DNA from: Gemmatimonadota bacterium
GTDB taxonomy: Bacteria; Gemmatimonadota; Gemmatimonadetes; Gemmatimonadales; Gemmatimonadaceae
Reading direction: 5' to 3'
DNA length: 64,000 nucleotides
Assembly (NCBI GenBank): GCA_027622655.1
Contig: JAQBYI010000004.1
Span: 1-64,000 of the forward strand
The stretch's first letter is position 1. Each line of letters starts with the position of its first letter. The notes under the pieces were generated by a model. The model saw only the letters and a program-made list of their open reading frames with translations, was not told where the DNA came from and did no database searches. This document shows positions 47,396-56,343 of the stretch, piece after piece. A program made the position numbers and the translations under genes.

Positions 47396-47459
47396 GAGGA
47401 GGGCGAGTGAGGAGTGAGGAGGAAGTGAGGAGTAAGGAGTAGGGGGGTGGGGTGGGGGG
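47396..47459. repeat. Purine-rich GTGAGGAG repeats and G-runs
   Basis: Four to five near-copies of GTGAGGAG(T) are followed by G-runs of 6, 4 and 6 (47442-47459) separated by single Ts. The 184-base gap between the selenoprotein and cyclophilin genes otherwise holds nothing recognisable. The G-runs could form a quadruplex on the plus strand. Confidence 0.6.
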
Positions 47460-47571
47460 CAGTCGGAGTCGTCCCGTGCGCGGATGCGATCTGCGCGGAT
47501 TCGGATCATTCGCGAAATCCGATCACCCATAGAGCCGAGACGCCGGCGGATCGCACGGCGCCCCGCCGGAC

Positions 47572-49185
47572 TCAGCGCACTACCTCGATGCGAGAAATCA
47601 CGTCGCCCTCGAAGATCCCGTCCACGACGTCGATTCCGTCACTGATCTCCGCAAAAACCGTATAGTCGCGATTGAGCCGCAGGTTGTCGCGCACGTTCAC
47701 GAACCACTGTGCGTCGCCCGTGTCGTGTTCGCCCGTGCTGAGTCCCACCGTGCCGCGCGCGTGAGGAACCGTGCCGAGTTCGTCGCGAAAGAAACGGGGA
47801 TGCCCGCGAAACTCATTGGCTCCCGGCGCTCCGCCCTGGATCACGAAGTCCGCTTCCACGCGGTGCCACTGATTGCCGTCGTACCAACCCGAGCGGGCGA
47901 GCGCGAGTACGCGCGCGGCCATCACCGGGGCCACGTCACCGCGGAGGCGCACGGTGAACGAACCGCCGCCGCTCGAATCGGCCATCACCACACGGAGCCG
48001 CACCTCGGCGCCAAGTGCGAGCCGCGCGGCATTCGGTGGCAGCTCGATCGGTATTGGCACGCAGGTGTGAGTTGCGTTCGCGACGCCGATCGAGATTCCG
48101 ATTGCCGAGTACGCCTCCGCGATTCGGCAGTCGTAGTCGGTTGCGAGCGGGGCGATGCGCGGCCAGTCGGCCTGCTTTGCGAATTCCGCGACCCTCGTGG
48201 CAACGGCGGCCCGAATGCGTCGCGATGTTTCGCTGGAGTCGCGCTGCAACCGCATCGCCGCGGCGATACTTGCCGTGAGAACGTCAGTACCGCGCGGTGA
48301 CTCCTTCAAAGCCGTCGCGGCAGCGCGAACAACTTGCCCTCCACGCGCCGACATCGCCGCGATGAACACGTCGTCCGCCGAGTGACCCGCAACTCGGGCC
48401 AGTCCGCCGATCGCGGTTTCCCTGACGTTGTCGTCTCCGTCCGCGGCCAGCCGGCGCAACACCGTCGTGTCGTTCAACGTGGCCGCCGCGCGCGCGGCGT
48501 AGATGCGCACCTCTGGAATCCTGCTCGCCGTGAATCGAGGGAGCGCTGTCCGTGCGTCGGCCGGAGCGATCCGGGTCAACGCAGTGAGTCCGTGCGCTGC
48601 GCCATGCCACGAGACGCCACCACTCGTTCTCGCGCTGGTCGTTGGTACGACGCGAACCCACTCGCGAAGAATCCCGGCGATCGCGTTGTCGTTGGCGCAC
48701 GCTGAGGTCACAAGATCGGCGCCGCGCAGGCGCACCTGCCACGCGTCGTCGTTCAACGCGCCGAGCAGTATGGCGCAGTCGGAGTTGGTACGTCCGAGCG
48801 CGCGATAGCGGAGTCGCCACGCCGGCTCTTCACCGAACGTCGGTGGGGCAGGGAGCGCGGGGAGCGAATCACGCAGCGCAAAAAGCGGATCGCGGGATCG
48901 GCCCATTCCGCGCTGGGCGATGACGCGGATTCGAGCGTCGCTATGGCGCAGCCCATCTACGTACGTGGCAAGCGTGGTGTCTCGATGGTCCTCGGCGAGC
49001 AGCAGCCGTTCAACGAGTTGCGCGTCGGCGCGCGAAAGCGCGGCACCCTGCGCACTGAGCGGCGCAGCGGTCGCAGCGGTCGCAGCGGTCGCAGCGGTCG
49101 CAGCGGTCGCAGCGGTCGCAGCGGTCGCAGCGGTCGCAACCGCGATGGCGAGTCCGACGGCAATCGTATGTACGTGCACAGTCAT
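47572..49185 (-). CDS. Secreted HEAT-repeat cyclophilin (PPIase)
   Basis: About 537 aa from ATG 49185, which overlaps the lrp stop by four bases (ATGA). A signal peptide is lengthened by a (TAA)n peptide repeat from a 9-base tandem repeat. Residues about 60-370 are HEAT-like helical repeats (AWQVRLRGADLV, NVRETAIGGLARVAG). The last 150 or so form a cyclophilin peptidyl-prolyl isomerase: FVIQGGAPGANEFRG and HDTGDAQWFVN are its signature blocks, with DYTVFAEISDG. It likely folds exported proteins in the periplasm. Co-translation with an Lrp regulator is unusual. Confidence 0.85.
   Translation of the reverse strand: MTVHVHTIAVGLAIAVATAATAATAATAATAATAATAATAAPLSAQGAALSRADAQLVERLLLAEDHRDTTLATYVDGLRHSDARIRVIAQRGMGRSRDPLFALRDSLPALPAPPTFGEEPAWRLRYRALGRTNSDCAILLGALNDDAWQVRLRGADLVTSACANDNAIAGILREWVRVVPTTSARTSGGVSWHGAAHGLTALTRIAPADARTALPRFTASRIPEVRIYAARAAATLNDTTVLRRLAADGDDNVRETAIGGLARVAGHSADDVFIAAMSARGGQVVRAAATALKESPRGTDVLTASIAAAMRLQRDSSETSRRIRAAVATRVAEFAKQADWPRIAPLATDYDCRIAEAYSAIGISIGVANATHTCVPIPIELPPNAARLALGAEVRLRVVMADSSGGGSFTVRLRGDVAPVMAARVLALARSGWYDGNQWHRVEADFVIQGGAPGANEFRGHPRFFRDELGTVPHARGTVGLSTGEHDTGDAQWFVNVRDNLRLNRDYTVFAEISDGIDVVDGIFEGDVISRIEVVR
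49063..49134. repeat. Eight perfect 9-bp tandem repeats in a signal peptide
   Basis: Eight head-to-tail copies of CGCAGCGGT. On the minus strand they encode repeated Ala-Thr-Ala inside the hydrophobic core of the cyclophilin signal peptide. The unit is a multiple of three, so slippage changes length but not frame. Confidence 0.95.
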
Positions 49186-49634
49186 CCCCTCACGTGTTCG
49201 AAGATCAGCCACGTTTCGATGTGCCCCACTTCCGGGCGGGCAATGAAGTGATCGAGCGCCAGGTCGCGGAGATGATCTGTGTCGCGCGCCATCACGTGGA
49301 CGAGAAAATCGTTCTCACCTGCGAGGTGATGTACCGCCTTCACCTCACCGAGCGCCAGTACGCCGGCGCGAAAAGCGTCGTACTGCTCGCGTGAGTGCCG
49401 CTGCAGTCGCACGGCAATCATCGCTTCAAGTGTGAACCCCAACGCGGCCGGATTGATCTCGGCGTGGAAGCCGCGAATCGCGCCCGATTCCGTGAGTTTG
49501 CGCACGCGTTCATGGCAGCTCGACGGCGCGAGCCCGACCGTCGCGGCGAGCTCCTTGTTGCTCAGCCGACCATTGTTCTGCAGAGCGGACAGAATCTTAT
49601 GATCTGTTCGGTCAATGTCCTGAAATGGCACCAC
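49182..49634 (-). CDS. Lrp/AsnC-family regulator
   Basis: A 150-aa regulator. DIDRTDHKILSALQNNGRLSNKELAATVG with SSCHERVRKLTESGAI is the classic Lrp helix-turn-helix, followed by the RAM/ACT-like domain (GFTLEAMIAVRL to HHLAGENDFLVHV). GTG at 49634 or the next GTG codon could start it. It is divergent from a Cys/Met-metabolism PLP enzyme, the usual target arrangement, so it probably responds to an amino acid and controls that gene. It overlaps the cyclophilin gene by ATGA. Confidence 0.9.
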   Translation of the reverse strand: MVPFQDIDRTDHKILSALQNNGRLSNKELAATVGLAPSSCHERVRKLTESGAIRGFHAEINPAALGFTLEAMIAVRLQRHSREQYDAFRAGVLALGEVKAVHHLAGENDFLVHVMARDTDHLRDLALDHFIARPEVGHIETWLIFEHVRG

Positions 49635-49647
49635 GTCTCCGAAGAAG

Positions 49648-49674
49648 ATTCGTTGGAAATGTCAATGAACGAAT
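49648..49674. promoter_or_regulatory. Inverted repeat in the lrp divergent promoter
   Basis: Arms ATTCGTT (49648-49654) and AACGAAT (49668-49674), AT-rich, in the 79-base gap between the divergent lrp and PLP-enzyme genes. Likely Lrp-type operator; an AT-rich TAATATAT stretch follows and may hold the -10 of the PLP gene. Confidence 0.5.
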
Positions 49675-49713
49675 AATATATTGCAAGTAGGCTCATATCC
49701 TGCGAGGTGTTCG

Positions 49714-50910
49714 GTGATCAACAGAGTGGACACAGCCGCGGTGCATGCTGCGCGAAACGATTTCCGGGTCCTCGGCGTGCACGCCCCGCCGCTCGATCTC
49801 TCGACCACATATCCAATAGAAGATCTGTCCGACGCGACCGCTGATCTCGACGCGATGCTCGGCGGCGATCGACCGCGAAGCGAGAAGATCTATGCGCGGC
49901 TCGACAACCCAACGGTGAGTCGGTTCGAGCGCGCGTTCGCCGAACTCGAGCACGCGGACGATTCTGTCGCGTTCGGTTCCGGAATGGCCGCCATCACCGC
50001 AGTGTTGCTCGCCGCCAAGCAGCGCGGGAATCACGTCGTTGCCGTGCGGCCCATTTACGGAAGCACCGATCATCTACTCACCTGCGGACTGCTCGGCATG
50101 GACGTCACGTGGGCCACGCCCGAAACCGTCGGCGAATCGCTGCGCAAAGACACGTCGCTCGTGATGATTGAGACGCCGGGAAATCCGACGCTCGCGCTGG
50201 TGGACATTGCCGACGTCGTGCGTCAGGCGGGCAAGGTTCCCGTTGTCGTTGATTCGACGTTCGCCACGCCGATTCTTCAGAACCCGATCGCGCTCGGCGC
50301 GACGATGGCACTGCACAGTGCCACCAAGTACATCGGCGGGCACGGCGATGTGATTGCCGGCGTTGTTGCCACGAATAACGAGTGGGCGAAGCAACTCCGT
50401 ATCGTGCGGTTGCTCACCGGCGCACTTCTTCACCCCATGGCCGCCTACCTGCTTCATCGCGGTCTGCAGACGCTGCCGATTCGCGTGCGCGCGGCTCAGG
50501 CGTCGGCGATGGTGCTCGCCGAGCGACTCACGAATCATGATGCGGTGGAGGACGTGCGCTATCCCGGCCTCCCCGGCTGTGATCCTCACAACATCGTTGG
50601 CACGCAGATGGCGGGGCCCGGCGCGATGATCGCGTTTACGGTGCACGGCGGACACGACGCGGCGGCGGTGATGCGCGCCGTGAACCTGGCGACGCCCGCG
50701 GTCTCACTCGGCTCGTGCGACACGCTCATTCAGCATCCGGCGGGGCTGACGCATCGTGTCGTCGAGGCCGATGCGTTGGCGGAGCAGGGAATAAAGCCAG
50801 GCATGCTGCGGCTGTCGGTCGGGCTGGAGCACGTCGAGGACCTCTGGAAGGATCTCGATGGGGCGCTAAAGGCGGCGGTCGGCGCGGAGGAGCTGGTAGG
50901 AGCGCGGTAG
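49714..50910 (+). CDS. Cys/Met-metabolism PLP enzyme (trans-sulfuration family)
   Basis: A 398-aa enzyme from GTG 49714 (GAGGTG four bases upstream). YARLDNPTVSRFERAFAELE and AFGSGMAAITAV are the family start, ETPGNPTLALVDIADV and VVDSTFATPILQNPIALG bind PLP, and LHSATKYIGGHGDVIAG holds the PLP lysine. LIQHPAGLTH and GMLRLSVGLEHVEDL end it. Cystathionine gamma-synthase/lyase or methionine gamma-lyase are all possible; motifs do not separate them by eye. Regulation by the divergent Lrp-type gene is likely. Confidence 0.88.
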   Translation: MINRVDTAAVHAARNDFRVLGVHAPPLDLSTTYPIEDLSDATADLDAMLGGDRPRSEKIYARLDNPTVSRFERAFAELEHADDSVAFGSGMAAITAVLLAAKQRGNHVVAVRPIYGSTDHLLTCGLLGMDVTWATPETVGESLRKDTSLVMIETPGNPTLALVDIADVVRQAGKVPVVVDSTFATPILQNPIALGATMALHSATKYIGGHGDVIAGVVATNNEWAKQLRIVRLLTGALLHPMAAYLLHRGLQTLPIRVRAAQASAMVLAERLTNHDAVEDVRYPGLPGCDPHNIVGTQMAGPGAMIAFTVHGGHDAAAVMRAVNLATPAVSLGSCDTLIQHPAGLTHRVVEADALAEQGIKPGMLRLSVGLEHVEDLWKDLDGALKAAVGAEELVGAR

Positions 50911-50958
50911 GCGACGCTGGAGTTACGTTCGAGCTTCACCCCGGAGGGAGTCTTAACC

Positions 50959-52536
50959 GTGCGCAGGCTAATTGTCGCCATCGCCATCGCTGCGTTCTCA
51001 GTGGCCGGAACGGCCCACGCCCAGCAGTATGACGTCGTCCTCGCCAACGCCACGATTGTCGATGGCAGCGGAGCCGCTCGCTACACAGGTTCGATCGGCA
51101 TCACGGGCAATCGCATCACACGCGTGGCGCGCGATCAGATTCCCGCCGCGCAGGCCAAGCGGGTCATAGACGTCAAAGGCCACGTGGTCGCGCCCGGGTT
51201 CATCGACATGCATGCGCATCTCGAACCTCTTCTCGACATGCCGGACGCCGAGAGTTCCGCGCGCCAGGGCATCACGCTTTCGCTCGGTGGCCCCGACGGT
51301 GGCGGACCGTGGCCGTTCGGCGCGTATCTCGATTCGGCCAGCCGCTCGGGACTTGGCATCAACGTCGCCTTTTTGGTTGGGCACAACACGATTCGGCGCA
51401 CCGTGATGGGAACCGCGAATCGCGCGCCTACGACGGCAGAACTCACGAGAATGAAGGCGATGGTCGCGCAGGGAATGCGCGAAGGTGCGTTTGGAATAAG
51501 CACGGGGCTTCGCTACGTGCCGGGTTTCTACGCGAGGCTCGACGAGGTTGTCGAGCTGTCGAAGGTCGCAGCGGCGTCGGGTGGCATCTACACATCACAT
51601 CTCCGCGAAGAAGGGCTTGGCTTGATCGAAGGCGTAGCCGAAGCGCTGGAGATCGGACGGCAGGCGAAGATCCCGATCGTGCTCACGCATCACAAGGCGG
51701 TCGGCCAGCAGATGTGGGGCAAGAGCGTCGTCACGCTCCATATGGTTGACTCGGCGCGGGCCGCGGGCACCGACGTGATGATCGATCAGTACCCGTACAC
51801 GGCGAGCTCAACCGGCTTCGGCGTACTGATGCCGAACTGGGCGATGGCCGGCGGCGTCCCCGAACTCAGGAAGCGGCTCGACGACCCCGAACTTCGCAAT
51901 GCGATCGAGAAGGGAATCCTCGACCTGCTGCTAAACGACCGTGGCGGTGGCGACCTCAGGCGCGTGCAGTTCGCCAGCGTGTCGTGGGATCCGTCGCTCA
52001 ACGGCAAGACGCTCTACGACTGGGCGGTGAAGCGCGGACTTCCGCCTACTCCCGAAGGCGCCGTGTCGCTCGTCATAGAAGGTGTACTCAACGGCGCGCC
52101 CTCGATGGTCTTTCACGTGATGGACGAAGCCGACGTGCGCCGAATCATGGCGCATCCAATGACGATGATCGGAAGCGACGGGCGACTCTCCGAACCCGGG
52201 CCAAACGTCCCACACCCACGCAACTACGGCACGTTCCCGCGCGTGCTTGGCGAATACGTGCGCGTGCAGAAAGTGCTCACTCTCGAGAACGCCGTGCAGA
52301 AGATGACCGGCAATCCGGCGAAGCGGCTCGGACTCAGCGACCGCGGTTGCCTGCGAGAAGGGTGCGTCGCCGACATCACCGTGTTCGACCCCGCGACGGT
52401 TTCGGACAAAGGGACGTTCACCGAGCCGCACCAATACCCGGTGGGAATCGAGTGGGTGTTCGTGGCGGGGCAGGCGGTAGTCGCGGACGGGAAGATGACT
52501 GCGCTGCGGGCGGGCCAGGTTCTGCGCCGCAAGTAA
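50959..52536 (+). CDS. Secreted N-acyl-D-amino-acid deacylase
   Basis: A 525-aa exported amidohydrolase with a signal peptide (1-21, ending AHAQ). GGAGGG lies about nine bases before the GTG start. VVAPGFIDMHAHLEPLL is the first metal site, GISTGLRYVPGFYA and YTSHLREEG are typical of D-aminoacylases, THHKAVGQQMWG follows, and IGSDGRL carries the last aspartate. It removes acyl groups from N-acyl-D-amino acids, probably of cell-wall or peptide origin. Convergent with the membrane spermidine-synthase-like gene. Confidence 0.87.
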   Translation: MRRLIVAIAIAAFSVAGTAHAQQYDVVLANATIVDGSGAARYTGSIGITGNRITRVARDQIPAAQAKRVIDVKGHVVAPGFIDMHAHLEPLLDMPDAESSARQGITLSLGGPDGGGPWPFGAYLDSASRSGLGINVAFLVGHNTIRRTVMGTANRAPTTAELTRMKAMVAQGMREGAFGISTGLRYVPGFYARLDEVVELSKVAAASGGIYTSHLREEGLGLIEGVAEALEIGRQAKIPIVLTHHKAVGQQMWGKSVVTLHMVDSARAAGTDVMIDQYPYTASSTGFGVLMPNWAMAGGVPELRKRLDDPELRNAIEKGILDLLLNDRGGGDLRRVQFASVSWDPSLNGKTLYDWAVKRGLPPTPEGAVSLVIEGVLNGAPSMVFHVMDEADVRRIMAHPMTMIGSDGRLSEPGPNVPHPRNYGTFPRVLGEYVRVQKVLTLENAVQKMTGNPAKRLGLSDRGCLREGCVADITVFDPATVSDKGTFTEPHQYPVGIEWVFVAGQAVVADGKMTALRAGQVLRRK

Positions 52537-52549
52537 CGACAACAGCGAG

Positions 52550-52626
52550 TGGACGGCTTACGGTTGACGGCTGCAGGTCGTGCGCACAACCGACAACCGA
52601 CAACCGTGAGCCGTAAACCGTCTACC
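52550..52626. repeat. Dispersed hairpin repeat, copy B
   Basis: GGACGGCTTACGGTTGACGGC pairs with a 3' arm ending ACCGTCTACC through a long imperfect stem; the loop region contains GGTCGTGC and ACCGACA, also present in copy C. It starts 13 bases after the deacylase stop and its 3' arm touches the stop codon of the minus-strand gene. It may terminate both convergent transcripts. Confidence 0.75.
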
Positions 52627-55600
52627 GTTTACTCGTAATTGTCGTATCGATCCTGGTCACTGCAGCCACTGCCGCGCCGAGCATCCTCACCCGGATATCA
52701 TCCACGTCACGGCCTATGTACGCGCCGAGCCTGTTGAATACAGTGCGCGCTTTGGTGTTCTGACCCGTCTTGAGCAGCGCCACCACCGCGCCGTCGCGGA
52801 ACGTGTCCGGGTCAATCCAGTTGAGACTGTTCTCAATCGCAAATAGGACGGGATCGATGTCGGCGGCGGCAGCGATCCAGTTGTATCCCGATATCGCGCG
52901 CATGAACCGCACGGCCGAGACTGCATCGTCCGGTGCTCTCTGCGTCTTGAGGAACTGAAGCACCGGCTGATAGAACGATTCGTCCGCCCATCCCATCGTT
53001 CCGCCGTGCGTGTCCTTGTCCACCTGCTGCACGAGTCCGATGAACTCGGGCCAGTCGACCGGCGGGTGATTCATGGCCATGCGGTCGTTGAGCGTCTGCT
53101 TCCGCGCCGCCGCCGCGCGCCAGCGCACGCGATCGTCGGCGGCCACGAACGGTCCACGTCCCAGCCGCAGCGCCGCCGAAATGGCGCGCGCGCGCACGCG
53201 CTCGATGCCGAGCGGTGCCAGCGGATCGTTCACCGGGTCGATACGTCGGCTAGCCAAGAGCGCCGCCAAGTCGAATCGGGAATCGCCGAGTCCGGCAAAC
53301 CCGCTTGCGAACCGTTTCTCGTAGCGCGCCTGCTCGGTGGCGATGTCGAGGAGTGGATAGAAATCGGAGTTTGCACCTGAGCCGTCTTCGATCAACGGCG
53401 CGAGCACTTCGCGCGTCGCGAGTCGAGTTCCTTCAACCGCCGCGGGCGTGAGAGTGATGAAGCGCCGGAGATCGTGCTGCACGTCGGGAAGGCTGTAGAC
53501 GGACCAGTCTGGTGCAGGGAGCGTGGGCATGTTCGACGCGACAATCAGAATGTCCACGTCGGCTGTGAGAAAGATTTCGTATGAAGCAAAGTTCTTGTGG
53601 ACGGCTTCGATCACCGAGAACACCAGAGCGTCATCTATCTCGTACAGATGGAGCCACTGCCCGAACACACCGTTTGGTGTGAGATACGTGCGAACGCGCT
53701 GGTAGAACTCATCCGTGAACAGGCCGCTCACACCGCTTACCCACGGGTTGGACGGCTCGGAGAGGATGAGGTCGAACTTGCGGTTTGCGGCAGCGAAAAA
53801 ACTCTTCGCGTCGTCGTGCACGAAACGCGAGCGCGGATCGTCGAACACACGCCGGTTTGCCGGATAGAACATTCGCGAGCCGTTGATCATCTCCGGTTCG
53901 ATGTCGATCGTCACGAGCTCTTGCAGCGTCGGGCTGCCGAGGAGGAAATGACTCGACATACCAGACCCGTTGCCGATCACCGCTGCGTGCGTTGCGTCAG
54001 GGACGTGGGCAAGCGTGGTAAGTGGGAGCAGTACCTGCGTGGACTCGTCGCCGTCGATGCGTTTGACCGCCGCGTCGACGCTGTCGTCCTCGAACCACGC
54101 TGCAGACAGCGACGCGTCAGGCTTGCCGTTGGTCGTGATCGAATAGGTCCCGTCGCCGCTCTTTCGGACGCTCACGGAAGCAGTGCGCCCGTCGCGATAG
54201 AACACAACGCTCTCCGAACGCTCGCCGGGCTTAGGCACGGTCCCATATCGGAACACGCCGCTCATCAGGATTCCGCGATCGAAATTCGCGTTCACCGCGC
54301 CAGTGACTACGACGAGCACCGTCGCGCCAATGAGCGCTACCGCAAAGCGCCGCGTATCAGGGCGTTCGCGTCCGGCAATGAACATCAGCCAGACGCCGAG
54401 TGCCATGTCGATTACGCCGCCCGTGATGAGCAGCGCCTTCACGCCAATGAGCGGCATCAGGACCAACGCAGCAAGTGCCACGCCAACAATGGACCCAAGC
54501 GTGTTGATGCTGTACACGGCGCCAATCGATCGTTCGCCGCCGCCCGCGCTGATCAGGATGCGCGTAATGAGCGGGAGCGTGACTCCGGCGCAGAATGTGG
54601 CCGGCACCATTACGGCGAGCGCGATGCCGTACTTGGCAACCGTCAATACGCTGTACCCTTCGGAATTCTGGTCGAGCGCCTGGATGAGGAACGCCATCCA
54701 GTCGAAGCTGGAGAGGTAGGCGGTGAGCGTCATGATCGCCAACGCTCCCATCGCCCACTGCGTCACCGCGAGCGCACGGATCGGATCACGGAACGAGTCG
54801 GCGCGCTTGCGAACCCAGAACGCGCCAAGCGCGAGTCCGAGGATGAACGCCGAAAGCATGAGCTCGAATGAGTGCGTCGCGCTTCCGAGCACGAGCGACA
54901 GCATGCGCACCCACGCGATCTCATATATGAAGCTCGAGAGCGCGGTCCCGGCGGCGACGGCGAGCATTATGCGCCAGAGGAACGGCAACGGCAACGGTAA
55001 CGGCGCCGCGGCAGTCCACGGTGGGGTCGGCGGCGCGACTGCTGGCGCGACTGCTGGCGCGACTGGTTCTGTGACGGGCGCTGCCGCAGCTCGAAGGGGC
55101 TCGTCGTCCTCCTTCATCCTCACGGCCGCGTACACGGTGAGGCCCACGAGGATGTTCACGACAGCAGCCGTGAGAATCGTTCCCGGAAGCCCGACGAGCG
55201 CGATCAAGTAGAACCCGGCTATCAAAACGCCGGCCGCAGCTCCGATTGAATTCGCAAAGTAAAGAAGGCCGAGCACGTGCCCGCTGTGCGCGCGCCCGTC
55301 CGGTGAAACGCGTCGCAGAAAACCGGCCGTCATCAGCGGGAACGTCATGCCGAGCAACACCGACTGCGGGAGGATGAGGAGCGCGGCCATCGTCCACTTC
55401 ACCAGCGTCAGCGTCGCACCACCGGAGAGCGACGGAAACACCGACGAGTAAGCGAAAGCGGTGGTGGCCTGGAAGATCTCGTGAAAAAAGAGTCCGAGCA
55501 CACCGACGATCACTTCGATTGCCGCATAACCGAGAAGCGGTTCGCGAATTCGCGTGGAACGTCCCGCAGTGATCGCTGCGCCGGCCGACATGCCGCCGAG

Positions 55601-55735
55601 GTAGATCACCAGGACGATGACCTGCGCATACGCCGAGTGACCGACGAAGAGCCCGAGATAGCGGCTCCAGATGGCCTCGTACATCAGTCCGGCCGCGCCG
55701 GACAAAATGAATATGAACGTGAGGAGGGCGGGCAT
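52622..55735 (-). CDS. Membrane-bound spermidine-synthase-like fusion
   Basis: A 1037-aa protein. Residues about 1-210 and 250-490 carry about 13-14 helices arranged like an MFS half pair, beginning FILSGAAGLMYEAIWSRYLG, the hallmark of membrane SpeE-like proteins. A Pro/Ala linker with a 15-base nucleotide repeat joins the two halves. About residues 590-790 are a spermidine-synthase-like methyltransferase fold: AAVIGNGSGMSSHFLL (SAM/dcSAM loop), TIDIEPEMI, DLILSEPSNPWVSGVSGLF. About 240 further residues form a helical tail. Polyamine activity is doubtful; many such proteins have unknown substrates. Confidence 0.82.
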   Translation of the reverse strand: MPALLTFIFILSGAAGLMYEAIWSRYLGLFVGHSAYAQVIVLVIYLGGMSAGAAITAGRSTRIREPLLGYAAIEVIVGVLGLFFHEIFQATTAFAYSSVFPSLSGGATLTLVKWTMAALLILPQSVLLGMTFPLMTAGFLRRVSPDGRAHSGHVLGLLYFANSIGAAAGVLIAGFYLIALVGLPGTILTAAVVNILVGLTVYAAVRMKEDDEPLRAAAAPVTEPVAPAVAPAVAPPTPPWTAAAPLPLPLPFLWRIMLAVAAGTALSSFIYEIAWVRMLSLVLGSATHSFELMLSAFILGLALGAFWVRKRADSFRDPIRALAVTQWAMGALAIMTLTAYLSSFDWMAFLIQALDQNSEGYSVLTVAKYGIALAVMVPATFCAGVTLPLITRILISAGGGERSIGAVYSINTLGSIVGVALAALVLMPLIGVKALLITGGVIDMALGVWLMFIAGRERPDTRRFAVALIGATVLVVVTGAVNANFDRGILMSGVFRYGTVPKPGERSESVVFYRDGRTASVSVRKSGDGTYSITTNGKPDASLSAAWFEDDSVDAAVKRIDGDESTQVLLPLTTLAHVPDATHAAVIGNGSGMSSHFLLGSPTLQELVTIDIEPEMINGSRMFYPANRRVFDDPRSRFVHDDAKSFFAAANRKFDLILSEPSNPWVSGVSGLFTDEFYQRVRTYLTPNGVFGQWLHLYEIDDALVFSVIEAVHKNFASYEIFLTADVDILIVASNMPTLPAPDWSVYSLPDVQHDLRRFITLTPAAVEGTRLATREVLAPLIEDGSGANSDFYPLLDIATEQARYEKRFASGFAGLGDSRFDLAALLASRRIDPVNDPLAPLGIERVRARAISAALRLGRGPFVAADDRVRWRAAAARKQTLNDRMAMNHPPVDWPEFIGLVQQVDKDTHGGTMGWADESFYQPVLQFLKTQRAPDDAVSAVRFMRAISGYNWIAAAADIDPVLFAIENSLNWIDPDTFRDGAVVALLKTGQNTKARTVFNRLGAYIGRDVDDIRVRMLGAAVAAVTRIDTTITSKR

Positions 55736-55771
55736 CGTCGGCTAAAAACTATAGGGCCGTCACGGCTGGAA

Positions 55772-56236
55772 CTACTTCGGGTGCGGCATCTTCGGTCCAA
55801 CGAGTCGTTCGAGAATGTCGATTGCGCGCTCCAACTGCGCGACGTCCCGCGTCGGGAGTCGAACGATTTCATTCGCCAGCGCGGTGATGCGCCGTCTCCG
55901 CCCGTCGTCGAGGAGGCGCTCACCCTTTGGCGTGACGCGCACGACCACGATGCGCCGATCACTTTCCCGCTGCGTGCGAACGGCGAGACCTCGCGCCTCG
56001 AGGTCGGCCACGATTCGCGTAATCGTCGGCGGGCGTACCTGCTCGGCGTGGGCGAGTTCGCCGAGTGTGAGGCTGCCGCGAAAGACGATCACGGAAAGCG
56101 CGGAAAGTTGTGGGGCAGAGAGGCCCGCGCTCGTATCCTCGCGCCGCACACGTCGCAGCAGGTGAATCGCTGTGGAATGGAGCCGGTCGGCGACCTCAAG
56201 CGAGGCGCACGTTGCGCGTGGGTGTCTTGCGGGCAT
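55772..56236 (-). CDS. MarR-family regulator
   Basis: A 154-aa repressor-type protein. LSAPQLSALSVIVFRGSLTLGEL and RPPTITRIVADLEARGLAVRT are the helix-turn-helix and wing start, RESDRRIVVVRVTPKGERLL the wing, which is the MarR signature. The rest forms the dimer helices. It is divergent from a broken VOC gene, with TTAGC-TTT-GCTAA just upstream as probable operator. The ligand is unknown. Confidence 0.88.
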   Translation of the reverse strand: MPARHPRATCASLEVADRLHSTAIHLLRRVRREDTSAGLSAPQLSALSVIVFRGSLTLGELAHAEQVRPPTITRIVADLEARGLAVRTQRESDRRIVVVRVTPKGERLLDDGRRRRITALANEIVRLPTRDVAQLERAIDILERLVGPKMPHPK

Positions 56237-56253
56237 GGGCAGAGTGAATATAT

Positions 56254-56266
56254 TTAGCTTTGCTAA
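56254..56266. promoter_or_regulatory. MarR operator candidate
   Basis: TTAGC and GCTAA flank TTT, 18 bases upstream of the marR start, inside an AT-rich gap of the divergent promoter region. Size and symmetry fit a MarR half-site pair and autorepression. Confidence 0.5.
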
Positions 56267-56343
56267 CTAACGTATGGGCCGCGACGCACGGGAGCAACCC
56301 GGCGGCCGGCCAGAACGCGGTGCGGTGCACTGCCGGAGGATGT

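Noticed and set aside
53597-54871. 424-codon plus-strand frame
   Set aside because: Antisense to the spermidine-synthase-like fusion; composition rich in Arg and Glu typical of a shadow.
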